Positions 8,625 through 16,687 of a stretch of DNA of 27,486 nucleotides are shown here, piece by piece. The stretch comes from CAZBDV01 sp964490765. Its GTDB lineage: Bacteria > Cloacimonadota > Cloacimonadia > Cloacimonadales > JAJBBL01. The notes beneath the pieces were generated by a model. It ran no database searches. It saw only the letters and a list, made by a program, of their open reading frames with translations, and was not told the DNA's origin. The translations under genes and the position numbers were made by a program. Position 1 is the first letter of the stretch; every line of letters starts with the position of its first letter. The stretch is taken from NCBI GenBank assembly GCA_964490765.1, contig CAZBDV010000031.1, forward strand, positions 1 through 27,486. The letters are read 5' to 3'.

Positions 8625-9659
8625 TTAACCTCTCAGCTCTCTAAACTGATTTCGAATATCCTCAAGAATAACCGTTTCGATATATTCCAGTTTCCCGCAG
8701 ATTTCACAGCCAGCAGCTACGCGATGGCCTCCACCACCATATTTGACAGCTATCTTGTTGACATCCAGATTCTCAGATCTCAAACTCAAGCGATATCTAT
8801 CTCTCTCTAATTCCCTGAAATAAACCACTACCTCGACACCAACAGGCTTTTTCACCCAATTTGTTATCTTACTGGTAGCATCGATATTGAGATTATTATC
8901 AGAAAGCATTTTCTGTGTCGAGTGAAAGAAGAGCACCCTGCCGTCAGCTACTGTCCTGATAGTAGAGAGTGCCTGTCCAATGAACCTGTAGTAAGAAACC
9001 GAGCGCTTGTATAAAAACTTAGCGGTAACTTCGTAAGGGAGTATTCCCATGCGGGCCAGTTCGGCAGCTAGACTGAAGACTTCCGCGTCAGTATTCTTAT
9101 TGGTGTAATTGTTGGTATCGTTGATAACAGAGACATAAATTGCGGTTACACAATATCGTCTCTTATCCTCCGGTAATTGTAATATTTCCTTTTGTAATGT
9201 TCTGAAGATGATGGCTCCTGCAGAAACCGTGTGAGGCTTGTTATAGAGTAAATCAACATCTCTGATGCCATTCTTCTTATTCTCTGAACGAATTTCACTG
9301 TTCTCCAGATGATGATCTATAGCAATAATCAATTCAGCTTTATCGAGTAGGGATCCGCAACTCCCCAGCCTGTTTCTGCTCTGGCTGTCGACAAGCAGGA
9401 TAAGAGGATAAGAGAGGATATCCTTAATCAGGATCGTTCTTTTCTCTGCTTCGAGAAAACCTAAACTCTCAATGGGTGGTTCTTCCAGTACTATATCGGC
9501 CTGTTTCCCCATTGCTTCAATGATCTCCTTCAGAGCGAGACAGGTACTGAGTCCGTCACCATCAGGGTTCTCATGGGTCAGAAGCCCGATCTTATCGTAT
9601 TTTTCGATTGAAGATAGAACAACCTCTCTTAAATCACTGATACTATCTATTCTAATCAT
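8625..9659 (-). CDS. nrnA: DHH-family nano-RNase / pAp phosphatase (NrnA-like)
   Basis: A cytoplasmic phosphodiesterase of the DHH/DHHA1 family that degrades very short RNAs and, in characterised homologues, 3'-phosphoadenosine 5'-phosphate. The 344 residues contain the metal-binding HENPDGDG segment (H29, D33, D35), a VDS motif with D91, the DHH triad at 115-117, and the DHHA1 substrate-binding GGGGHRVAAG at 308-317. These are the family-defining sites and all look intact. The start is ATG at 9659, 17 bases after the rbfA stop; the ribosome binding site is weak, so coupling with rbfA is plausible. The rbfA-nrnA-truB order is seen in many bacteria. Which substrate dominates cannot be told from sequence. 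Confidence 0.92.
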   Translation of the reverse strand: MIRIDSISDLREVVLSSIEKYDKIGLLTHENPDGDGLSTCLALKEIIEAMGKQADIVLEEPPIESLGFLEAEKRTILIKDILSYPLILLVDSQSRNRLGSCGSLLDKAELIIAIDHHLENSEIRSENKKNGIRDVDLLYNKPHTVSAGAIIFRTLQKEILQLPEDKRRYCVTAIYVSVINDTNNYTNKNTDAEVFSLAAELARMGILPYEVTAKFLYKRSVSYYRFIGQALSTIRTVADGRVLFFHSTQKMLSDNNLNIDATSKITNWVKKPVGVEVVVYFRELERDRYRLSLRSENLDVNKIAVKYGGGGHRVAAGCEICGKLEYIETVILEDIRNQFRELRG

Positions 9660-9676
9660 CGTTACATATGATTCGC

Positions 9677-10030
9677 TTATTCCGTCTTCTCATCTTCGGA
9701 TATCTTTTTCAGGAGAGATTCCAGGTTGCTGGCTTTCTTTCCCGTATCATCATAGATGAATCTGATTTCCGGTATCCTTCGTAACAGATGTGCTTCTGCT
9801 ATCTCTTTTTTAAAAAAACCAGATGCTTTGGTCAATAACTGGGTGCAGAGGCCACTGTCTATTTCATCATCCATACTCGAGAAATAGATCTTGGCTAGCT
9901 GCAGGTCAGAGGTTAACTCAACATCTGTAATAGTAATCCATTGCAATCTCGGATCATTGATCTTATTGACCAGAGCGTTATTGAGAATACGCAACAGTTC
10001 TTTCTGCAATCGTTCTATACGAAAACTCAT
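9677..10030 (-). CDS. rbfA: 30S ribosome-binding factor A
   Basis: Cold-shock-associated KH-fold protein needed for late maturation of the 16S rRNA 5' end. At 117 residues it has the normal size. Family features: the opening RIERLQKELLRILNNAL, the INDPRL motif at about 24-29, ITITDVELTSDLQLAKIYFS, and the late helix region KEIAEAHLLRRIPEIRF followed by DDT. The ATG at 10030 is six bases from the infB stop. The only Shine-Dalgarno-like AAGG lies inside the last infB codons at long spacing, so re-initiation after infB is likely. Confidence 0.95.
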   Translation of the reverse strand: MSFRIERLQKELLRILNNALVNKINDPRLQWITITDVELTSDLQLAKIYFSSMDDEIDSGLCTQLLTKASGFFKKEIAEAHLLRRIPEIRFIYDDTGKKASNLESLLKKISEDEKTE

Positions 10031-10036
10031 GATAAA

Positions 10037-12598
10037 TTATTTCACCTTACTCTTTTTTTCTGATTTGGATGCCTGTCCACTATCCTTTTGTGCTGAGGTT
10101 TTCTTTACCTCTTCCTGCTGGTAGGCTTCAATCACATCACCCTCTTTAATATCATTGAAATTCTGGATTCCGATACCACATTCACTACCAGCGCGAACTT
10201 CTTCAACATCATTGGCAAAGTGTTTCAATGAGGCAACCTTTCCCTCATAGATCAAACCGTTATCACGATAGAGTCTGAGAATACTGTCATGCCTGACAAC
10301 ACCCTTATCGACTGCACAGCCGGCAATATTTCCAACCCCTTTGATTCGGAAGACCTCTTTAACGTTTGCCGAGCCAATAAACTTCTCTTCGTATTCTGGT
10401 TCAGTCATCCCTTCCAGTGCCAGCTGTATATCATTGATACCATCATAGATAATCTGATAGGTTCTGATCTCGATATTGAGATCTTCGGCAAGTTTCCTGG
10501 CTTTATTCTCAGTACGAACCTGGAACCCGATAATAATAGCTTCAGAAGCTGCAGCCAGATTGATATCGGCTTCCACTATACTACCGACACCTTTATGGAT
10601 GATATTTACCAGTACTTCATCGGTAGAGAGTTTCTGGAGTGAATCACAGAACGCTTCCAGAGAGCCATCTGTATCAGCTTTTACAATAAGCCTCAAATCA
10701 TTCATCTCTTTAAGCTTTATCTTATCATAGAGGTTATCGAGGTTTGTTCTACCTATATATTTCTCACGATCATGGCGGATCTGTTCTCTCTCCACACTGA
10801 TCTGTCGGGCAGTCTTTTCATTCTTAACCTTGTTAATCATATCTCCCGCTTTGGGAACGGTATTGAGTCCGAAGATCAGCGCTACATCGGAAGGACCGAT
10901 CTCCTTTATCTCCTGGCCTCGTTCGTTCTCCATCTTACGGATCCTGCCATAGGTAGCACCACAGACGACAGTGTCACCTTTTTTGAGCTTTCCTTCTTTC
11001 AGAAGGATAGTTACCAGTGAGCCTATACGGCTGTCTTTCTCGGATTCTATTACAATACCACTGCCGGGAATATCATGCTTCGCCTTCAACTCCTTCATCT
11101 CTGCGGTTAAAGTTATAGCTTCCAGTAATTCATCTATTCCCTCTCCACTTATGGCAGAACAGGTAGTCCAGAGCGTGTGGCCACCATAATTTTCCAGAAA
11201 TACTTTCTGCTTCGATAACTCGGTAATAGTCTTATCAACATTGGCTGTTTTCAGATCGACCTTGTTTATTGCGACTACAATCTCTACACCGGAAGCCCTG
11301 GCATGGTCAATAGCTTCTACTGTCTGTGGTTTGACTCCGTCATTGGCTGCTACAACAATAACCGCAATATCAGTTATATGTGCACCTCTTGCCCGCATTG
11401 CGGTAAAGGCTTCATGGCCAGGGGTATCGATAAAGGTAATCTTCTGATCCTTGTATTCAACCTGATAAGCACCAATATGTTGAGTAATACCACCAGCTTC
11501 ACCGGCGATAACATTTGTCGAACGGATATAGTCGAGTATAGAAGTTTTCCCATGATCAACATGACCCATAATGGTAACTATAGGTGCTCTTGGTAGTTCC
11601 TCGACATCTTTATGTTTTTCCGTTGCCTCTTCAATGATATCACTTCCATATTCTTCGGCGAAAGAGACATTGAAATCGAATTCGTCACAAATCATCTCCA
11701 GAGATTCCTTATCGAGCCTCTGGTTGATTGTTACGATCTTACCCATCATAAAGAATTTGGTAATGATCTCCGTAGCTGGGATGTCCATTAATTTGGCTAA
11801 TTCACTAACAGAAGTATATTCACTGATGACCAGTTCCTGATCTTCCGCTGGCCTTTGATTACTCTCTTTATCCTCTTTTTTGTATCTCTTTCTCTTCTTC
11901 TTTTTAGCCATTGTCTGCTTGATAGAACGGCTGATCTCGGCCTCTTCCAATTCTGTTGGTTCAAGCTTGGCTTTACCCTTACCCTTTTTACTATATTTCA
12001 GTTTAGCCTGAAGATGTTTAGACTTCTCTTCTAGATCTTTCTTATCGCTTTTTTTGGTCTTTGTAACCTTCTTCTTGTCGAGTTCTTCAATAGGTGGCGT
12101 TGGTATATCAGGCAGTTTTTTCTCACCTATTACAGGTTTTGGCCTTACTGTCGTTTTTCGGGTTTTAGGTTTGGCCTCTTTTTCCGTTCTGGAAACCTTT
12201 GGTTTAGCCGCCTGAGTCTCTGTTGTCTTTTCAGATTTCTTTGCTGCTGGTTCTTCCTCTTTCTGTTTGGATATTGGTTTCTCTATAAATACTGGAGCTT
12301 TCTTCCTGGCCTCTTCCAATCTCTTCTCGGCTTCCTGCTCTTCCTTGCGCTTCTGCTCAGCTTCCTGCTCCAGCTTCTTCTGTTTCTTCTTTATATCATG
12401 ATAGCGACGCCTATCCTGCTCGATCTTCTTAATATTATCACTCTCTGTCTGAAAAATATCCCTGATCTTATCGGCAACTTCGTCTTCCAATTGTGTCATA
12501 TGGGACTTTACATTGACGTTAAGATGCTTAAGATGTGTCTTAAGCGCTGAGGTTGAAATCTTCAATTCCTTAGCTAATTCGTGTACTCTAATACCCAA
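10037..12598 (-). CDS. infB: Translation initiation factor IF-2
   Basis: GTPase that places initiator tRNA on the 30S subunit. It has 853 residues. The N-terminal IF2_N helical domain (1-50, GIRVHELAKELKIS) is followed by a Lys/Glu/Ala-rich linker (about 55-245) and a second IF2_N-like segment (about 258-312). The G domain has G1 GHVDHGKT at 345-352, G3 DTPGHE at 391-396, G4 NKVD at 445-448 and G5 SAIS at 481-484. Domains II-IV follow and the protein ends in an extra Lys/Ser-rich tail of about 20 residues. The start codon is TTG at 12598, supported by a strong GGAGG four bases away and by the canonical G-I-R-V-H-E-L N-terminus. It sits between ylxQ and rbfA, as in many bacteria. Confidence 0.97.
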   Translation of the reverse strand: MGIRVHELAKELKISTSALKTHLKHLNVNVKSHMTQLEDEVADKIRDIFQTESDNIKKIEQDRRRYHDIKKKQKKLEQEAEQKRKEEQEAEKRLEEARKKAPVFIEKPISKQKEEEPAAKKSEKTTETQAAKPKVSRTEKEAKPKTRKTTVRPKPVIGEKKLPDIPTPPIEELDKKKVTKTKKSDKKDLEEKSKHLQAKLKYSKKGKGKAKLEPTELEEAEISRSIKQTMAKKKKRKRYKKEDKESNQRPAEDQELVISEYTSVSELAKLMDIPATEIITKFFMMGKIVTINQRLDKESLEMICDEFDFNVSFAEEYGSDIIEEATEKHKDVEELPRAPIVTIMGHVDHGKTSILDYIRSTNVIAGEAGGITQHIGAYQVEYKDQKITFIDTPGHEAFTAMRARGAHITDIAVIVVAANDGVKPQTVEAIDHARASGVEIVVAINKVDLKTANVDKTITELSKQKVFLENYGGHTLWTTCSAISGEGIDELLEAITLTAEMKELKAKHDIPGSGIVIESEKDSRIGSLVTILLKEGKLKKGDTVVCGATYGRIRKMENERGQEIKEIGPSDVALIFGLNTVPKAGDMINKVKNEKTARQISVEREQIRHDREKYIGRTNLDNLYDKIKLKEMNDLRLIVKADTDGSLEAFCDSLQKLSTDEVLVNIIHKGVGSIVEADINLAAASEAIIIGFQVRTENKARKLAEDLNIEIRTYQIIYDGINDIQLALEGMTEPEYEEKFIGSANVKEVFRIKGVGNIAGCAVDKGVVRHDSILRLYRDNGLIYEGKVASLKHFANDVEEVRAGSECGIGIQNFNDIKEGDVIEAYQQEEVKKTSAQKDSGQASKSEKKSKVK

Positions 12599-12617
12599 TA
12601 TTCCTCCAATAAGTAGC

Positions 12618-12944
12618 TCAGGTCATCACTTTTTCTAACCCGGCAGCAAAATCACTATCCTCTATGGATAGCAGACCGGTATCATTACGCTTAAACAACT
12701 GTCCGAACTGTTTTTTTGTGCCGTATGAAAAAGCTTTTATTCTGTTCGTGGATATGATATGCTCAATCTTCCGCCTGGAATGATCACTGAGATCATCAGC
12801 CATAATTACCAGTCTTGCCCTTTTACTGACACAGGACTTGTAACAGCCGGACATACCGGTCTTCACTTTCCCGGCCTTATAGGCGAGACCTAACAGGCCA
12901 GAAATGGCCTGCCAGTTGTTGAGCTTCATATCTTCTTTCTTCAT
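12618..12944 (-). CDS. ylxQ: L7Ae/L30e-family RNA-binding protein, YlxQ-like
   Basis: A 108-residue member of the ribosomal L7Ae/L30e family, which binds kink-turn RNA. The opening segment ISGLLGLAYKAGKVKTG and the following RARLVIMADDLSDHSRRKI fit the pattern of these proteins (helix, then a strand-helix unit with a conserved Asp-Asp/Ala-Asp). It lies between ylxR and infB with 19 bases before infB, the standard position of ylxQ in nusA-infB operons, which adds weight to the call. The ATG at 12944 has only a purine-rich AGAGAG upstream; an in-frame ATG five codons later (M-K-L-N-N) follows AAGAAAGAAG and is an alternative start. The cellular role of YlxQ is poorly defined. Confidence 0.88.
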   Translation of the reverse strand: MKKEDMKLNNWQAISGLLGLAYKAGKVKTGMSGCYKSCVSKRARLVIMADDLSDHSRRKIEHIISTNRIKAFSYGTKKQFGQLFKRNDTGLLSIEDSDFAAGLEKVMT

Positions 12945-12976
12945 ATCTCTCTTTTCTATTATGATACTCTCAGTAT

Positions 12977-13204
12977 CTAATTACCTCTGCGAGATTTCTT
13001 CTTCAACCACTTGTCAAGAAGGAGAATACAGCCGTTATCATCACAGGTGTAATAGCCCCTCATATTGAGTCGCTGCCTGTAATCAATAATTATATCACCC
13101 TCGTTTAAAACAAATCTCATCATCTTGTCTTTCTCATTCTTCTTTCTGCAGATCACGCAAGATCTCTGCGGGATATGTCCCGCTTTAGAAGAGCGATTGG
13201 GCAT
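12977..13204 (-). CDS. ylxR: YlxR family protein (DUF448; RnpM-like)
   Basis: A 75-residue basic nucleic-acid-binding protein. The signature PQRSCVICRKKNEKDKMMRF matches the family pattern R-x-C-x-x-C-R-x4-K-x2-L/M-x-R. The later G-Y-Y-T-C-D-D-N-G-C segment corresponds to the usual GRGAY-x-C region, with the Arg-Gly part altered (NMRGYYTC). The Bacillus homologue has been described as an RNase P modulator; the role here is inferred from family membership only. The ATG overlaps the nusA stop by one base (TGATG). It lies 32 bases from ylxQ. Confidence 0.9.
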   Translation of the reverse strand: MPNRSSKAGHIPQRSCVICRKKNEKDKMMRFVLNEGDIIIDYRQRLNMRGYYTCDDNGCILLLDKWLKKKSRRGN

Positions 13205-14436
13205 CAGAAATACTCAGCCGATTCTTTAATTTTCTGGGCAGTTTTCTCGCCGATGTTTTCCATTACACATAACTCCTCAACAGTAGCCTTGAATATATCC
13301 TGTACAGATGTATATCCGTGCTTTTTCAGAGTTTCGGCAATCTTGGGAGTTACACCGTCGAGTTCGGAAATATGGCTTGTTATTCTCCTCTCTTCGGCTA
13401 TCTTCTCCTCGAACTCTTCCTCAGTGAATATATCGAGGCTGTACTCAGTTAACTTCGCCGCCAGTCTAACATTCTTGCCCTGTTTCCCTATTGCCAGATT
13501 TTTATTCCTGTCCGAAACGACTATCCGTCCGAATTTACCTCTGTCAGAGAGGTAGACTTTGTCCACAAGATCATTACCGATAGCATTAGCTATCAACTGC
13601 TCAGGTGAGTCGTCCCAGGAGATAACATCAATAATCTCTCCGTGCAATTCCTTTCTTATCATATCGATACGCGTACTGTTCTTACCGAAGCAAGCTCCGA
13701 CAGGATCGACATTCTTTTTTATTGCTGAGACAGCAACTTTTGTTCGAACTCCCGGTTCTCTGACGATCTTTTTGACGATTACATCACCATCAGATATTTC
13801 AGGGATTTCCAGTTCAAAGAGACGCTGGACGAATTCGGGCCGGTTACGGGAGAGAATGACCATAACCTCTTTGCTCTTCTTCCGGATATTAACGACATAA
13901 GATCTTACAATATCCCCAACACGGTAGTATTCACTCTCTACCTGCTCTTCTACTGGTAACAGAGCATCGGTATAACCGATATCCACTTTATATCCGTTAT
14001 AATCTGCCGAACGGATTTTCCCGGAGACAATCTGCCCCTTCTGCTTCTCATAATCGAAGATTATCCTGTCCTCTTCTATCTTGCGAATCCTCTCCTGTAT
14101 AGTCTTTCGTGCTATATTGATTATCTTTGGTTCGAAGTCAGTTATCGGCACATCCACTGCAATATAATCACCTAACTGAACCTTCTTATCTATCTTCTGT
14201 GCTTCCGTAAGAGAGATCTCGCCAAGATGCAAATCCTCTTCAACAACTAATTTTTTCATTCTAGCGAACAATTTGTCATTCTCGAAGTCTGCAATTATCT
14301 CCAGCTCATTCTCTGGAAGTAACTTTTTGGATATTGCCGTATATAAGCTATTCTTGATCTCTTCTTCGATCTTAGCCCGGTCAATCTGCTTGGTTGTTGC
14401 TAATTCCATTATTACCGATGTAATATTGGCTGCCAT
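13204..14436 (-). CDS. nusA: Transcription termination/antitermination factor NusA
   Basis: RNA-polymerase-associated elongation factor controlling pausing, termination and antitermination. It has 410 residues with the expected order: N-terminal RNAP-binding domain (1-130), S1 (about 133-200), KH1 (about 230-290), KH2 (about 295-345) and a short C-terminal helix-hairpin-helix region (355-410, including VMENIGEKTAQKI). KH2 keeps its GKQG loop (317-320), but the KH1 loop reads GKNS at 251-254 where homologues have GxxG (pattern VDPVGAC-x-G-x-x-G-x-R), so this loop is altered. The ATG at 14436 has AAGGAG at eight-base spacing. It starts 27 bases after rimP ends and its stop overlaps ylxR. Confidence 0.97.
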   Translation of the reverse strand: MAANITSVIMELATTKQIDRAKIEEEIKNSLYTAISKKLLPENELEIIADFENDKLFARMKKLVVEEDLHLGEISLTEAQKIDKKVQLGDYIAVDVPITDFEPKIINIARKTIQERIRKIEEDRIIFDYEKQKGQIVSGKIRSADYNGYKVDIGYTDALLPVEEQVESEYYRVGDIVRSYVVNIRKKSKEVMVILSRNRPEFVQRLFELEIPEISDGDVIVKKIVREPGVRTKVAVSAIKKNVDPVGACFGKNSTRIDMIRKELHGEIIDVISWDDSPEQLIANAIGNDLVDKVYLSDRGKFGRIVVSDRNKNLAIGKQGKNVRLAAKLTEYSLDIFTEEEFEEKIAEERRITSHISELDGVTPKIAETLKKHGYTSVQDIFKATVEELCVMENIGEKTAQKIKESAEYF

Positions 14437-14463
14437 GTCTTTTACTCCTTATCTTAAAGCAGT

Positions 14464-14952
14464 TTACCTCTGCTGCTGTTGTTTACCTTTAAACTCGAAG
14501 ACTGTTCTTGCCTTCTTGATACTCTTAAAAGGAATCAGTAAACTCTCAACCTCTTCCTGTCTGGCTCTTTTTAGTTCCAGTGTTATCCCTTCTGCGGTTA
14601 CGTCGTTTAACAGACCTTTCACGGTCACATTCTTGTCATCCTGTCGGTAGGTCACTTTAACCTGCTCTCCCAGAGCCTGTCTGTATTGACTTTCTCGCTT
14701 TAGTGCGCGTTCCAGACCCGGCGAAGAGACTTCCAGGAAATATTGATTAGCAATGAGATCGATAACATCCAGATCATTACTCAATTGCCTGCTTACTCTG
14801 GAACAATCGGACAGGGTTACCCCCTCTTTACGGGTTATAAAAACTCGCAGTACTTTGCCTTTATTTGTGTTCTTCATCTCAATATCATAGAGATCGACAC
14901 CAGCTTCCTGTGTTACACGCTCTGCAAGTTCTTTGATTCTGTCCAATACCAT
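14464..14952 (-). CDS. rimP: Ribosome maturation factor RimP
   Basis: Helps assemble the 30S subunit. The protein has 162 residues: an N-terminal alpha/beta domain with DLYDIEMKNTNKGKVLRVFI, the family-defining LEVSSPGLERALK at about 73-85, and a C-terminal SH3-like domain ending in a Gln-rich tail (QQQQR). The ATG at 14952 is preceded by AGGAAG (AGGA is the complement of 14959-14962). It is the first gene of the long minus-strand run; a perfect 26-bp palindrome lies 17 bases upstream of its start codon and may control the whole operon. Confidence 0.95.
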   Translation of the reverse strand: MVLDRIKELAERVTQEAGVDLYDIEMKNTNKGKVLRVFITRKEGVTLSDCSRVSRQLSNDLDVIDLIANQYFLEVSSPGLERALKRESQYRQALGEQVKVTYRQDDKNVTVKGLLNDVTAEGITLELKRARQEEVESLLIPFKSIKKARTVFEFKGKQQQQR

Positions 14953-15238
14953 AATACTTCCTATAATATTAAACCACTGATATCAGTGGTTTAACAACAA
15001 TATTACTTGAGGAACACCCAAACCTTGCGATGGAAATTCTTCAAGTCGTTCATTTCTATTTTGCAGGTTATTTTTGTCAAGCTATTATCTGATTTCTTTA
15101 CCCACTCTGAGATAGCAATCGTAAACAGCATTAACTCCGCATTGGAAAAACATTTAAGAGAAAAGGCTTGACTTTTCGCCCTATTCTTAAGGATTTGGCT
15201 TAGCAAGTCAAAAATATAAAGTAAAGAGGAGAATAGCT
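14953..15238. other. Divergent intergenic region between rimP and the COG2403-type gene
   Basis: A 286-base spacer between two genes transcribed away from each other, so it should hold promoters for both. It contains the 26-bp palindrome at the rimP end. At the other end are an inverted pair TTGACTT (15168-15174) and AAGTCAA (15205-15211), a TATAAA at 15215-15220 without a well-spaced -35 box, and the AGAGGAG ribosome binding site of the plus-strand gene (about 15225-15231). A 67-codon open frame on the minus strand (15003-15206) starts at TTG without a ribosome binding site, and I do not accept it as a gene. Confidence 0.5.
14969..14994. promoter_or_regulatory. Perfect 26-bp palindrome upstream of rimP (candidate operator/promoter)
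   Basis: The sequence from TTAAACCACTGAT to its exact mirror ATCAGTGGTTTAA has no mismatch and no spacer. It lies 17 bases upstream of the rimP start codon. On the minus strand a TTGTTA overlapping its first three bases and a TTTAAT overlapping its end are 18 bases apart, so the palindrome could fill the spacer of a sigma-70-like promoter; the fit is only 4/6 and 5/6 and would leave a very short leader. It could be a homodimer-binding operator or a transcript hairpin. It has no U-tract of a terminator on either side. Confidence 0.5.
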
Positions 15239-16552
15239 ATGAAGAAAAAAGTTATAATTATGGGTGCTGCAGGACGTGATTTTCATAATTTCAATGTCTA
15301 TTTCAGAGATAATGATAATTACGATGTTGTCGCTTTCACAGCAACGCAGATTCCAGATATCGATGACAAGTTATATCCGCCGAGCTTAGCGGGAAAATTG
15401 TATCCGGAAGGGATACCGATCCATTCGGAGGAGAACCTGAAAGACTTGATCATTAAACACAATATAGATCTTGTGGTCTTTTGCTATAGTGACGTACCGC
15501 ATGAGTATGTTATGCACAAGGCTTCTTTAGTCAACGCTATCGGAGCAGATTTCATACTGCTTGGAGCTCGAGACACTTCAATCAAGACAGACAAGCCCTT
15601 GATCTCTATCTGTGCTGTAAGAACAGGTTGTGGCAAGAGCCAGACAACCAGAGCCGTTATCAAGGCCTTGCAGGCTAAAGGGAAAAAAGTAGTTTCAATT
15701 CGTCATCCTATGCCCTATGGTGATCTGGAAGCTCAGAAAGTTCAGCGTTTCGCAGAACTGGATGATCTCAAGAAACACAACTGCACGATCGAAGAAATGG
15801 AAGAATATGAACCGCATATAGCAATGAACAGTGTCATCTATGCCGGAGTAGACTACGAAGCGATCCTGAGAGAGGCAGAGAAGGAAGCAGATGTTATCAT
15901 CTGGGACGGTGGTAACAACGATATCTCCTTCTACACATCTGACAAACACTTACACATCGTAGTCGTTGACCCTCATCGTCCAGGTCATGAGCTGGCCTAT
16001 TATCCCGGTGAGACCAATCTCTATATGGCCGATGTTGTGGTAATCAACAAGATCGATACAAGTGATTTCGATGCTATCCTGGAAGTTCGTGAAAACATAC
16101 AGTCAGTCAATCCGAACGCTGTCGTGATTGATGGTGCTTCACCATTAACAGTCGACAAACCAGAAATGATCAATGGTAAAAGAGTACTGGTAGTAGAGGA
16201 TGGCCCAACTCTCACTCACGGTGAGATGGAATACGGTGCCGGTGTTGTTGCTGCACAGAAATTCGGAGCAGGTGAATTGGTCGATCCGCGTGAATACGCA
16301 GTAGGCACAATTGCCGATACTTACAGAAAGTACCCCGATATCGGTGTTCTACTTCCAGCAATGGGCTATGGAGAAAAGCAAATGAAGGATCTTCAGGAAA
16401 CGATCAACGCTACCGATTGTGACGTAGTAGTATTTGCTACTCCGATCGACCTGACCAGAATAATCGATATTAACAAGCCTGTAATCAGAGTCGAATATGA
16501 CCTGCAGGAGATTGGACGTCCAAATCTTGCAGATGTCCTGAAGGATTTCTAA
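15239..16552 (+). CDS. COG2403-type P-loop GTPase (cyclic 2,3-diphosphoglycerate synthetase-like)
   Basis: A 437-residue cytoplasmic protein of the family usually annotated as cyclic 2,3-diphosphoglycerate synthetase or 'predicted GTPase'. It begins with a Rossmann-like segment (MGAAGRDFHNFNVYFRDN, then FTATQIPDI). A P-loop in the form RTGCGKSQTTR lies at 128-138, of the SIMIBI type (compare MinD, UreG, dethiobiotin synthetase). HPMPYGDL (156-163), a Walker-B-like IIWDGGNND (220-228), DPHRPGHE (244-251) and an NKID (270-273) guanine-specificity motif follow. True cDPG synthetases were characterised in thermophilic methanogens; whether bacterial members make cDPG is unknown, so no symbol is given. 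An AGAGGAG ribosome binding site is present. An intrinsic terminator separates it from carbamate kinase. Confidence 0.88.
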   Translation: MKKKVIIMGAAGRDFHNFNVYFRDNDNYDVVAFTATQIPDIDDKLYPPSLAGKLYPEGIPIHSEENLKDLIIKHNIDLVVFCYSDVPHEYVMHKASLVNAIGADFILLGARDTSIKTDKPLISICAVRTGCGKSQTTRAVIKALQAKGKKVVSIRHPMPYGDLEAQKVQRFAELDDLKKHNCTIEEMEEYEPHIAMNSVIYAGVDYEAILREAEKEADVIIWDGGNNDISFYTSDKHLHIVVVDPHRPGHELAYYPGETNLYMADVVVINKIDTSDFDAILEVRENIQSVNPNAVVIDGASPLTVDKPEMINGKRVLVVEDGPTLTHGEMEYGAGVVAAQKFGAGELVDPREYAVGTIADTYRKYPDIGVLLPAMGYGEKQMKDLQETINATDCDVVVFATPIDLTRIIDINKPVIRVEYDLQEIGRPNLADVLKDF

Positions 16553-16582
16553 GAAATAGACTGAATCAAATAATATCAAGTA

Positions 16583-16621
16583 TCAAAAGGAGGCTGACAT
16601 CGCTCAGTCTCCTTTGATTTT
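16583..16621 (+). terminator. Rho-independent terminator after the COG2403-type gene
   Basis: AAAGGAGGCTGA (16586-16597) pairs with TCAGTCTCCTTT (16604-16615) over a six-base loop: twelve base pairs with one G-U, followed by GA and TTTT. It starts about 30 bases after the stop codon and ends 66 bases before carbamate kinase, so the downstream gene probably needs its own promoter or read-through. Confidence 0.8.
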
Positions 16622-16643
16622 CTGACATTGTTCTATGCAGAGT

Positions 16644-16658
16644 AACCACTGATTTTTT
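16644..16658 (+). promoter_or_regulatory. AACC(A/C)CTGATTTTTT motif, copy upstream of carbamate kinase
   Basis: The 15 bases AACCACTGATTTTTT lie 29 bases upstream of the arcC start. The first ten bases are identical to the half-site of the palindrome at 14969-14994. A 14/15 match is found upstream of dxs at 26299-26313. Its role is unknown; it may be an operator half-site or a fragment of a dispersed intergenic repeat. Confidence 0.3.
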
Positions 16659-16687
16659 CCGTTGAAGATACGATAAAGGAGTAGAAG

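Noticed and set aside
15003..15206. A 67-codon minus-strand open frame directly upstream of rimP
   Set aside because: It starts at TTG with no ribosome binding site, has no recognisable motif, and lies in a divergent promoter region. An in-frame ATG would leave only about 40 residues.
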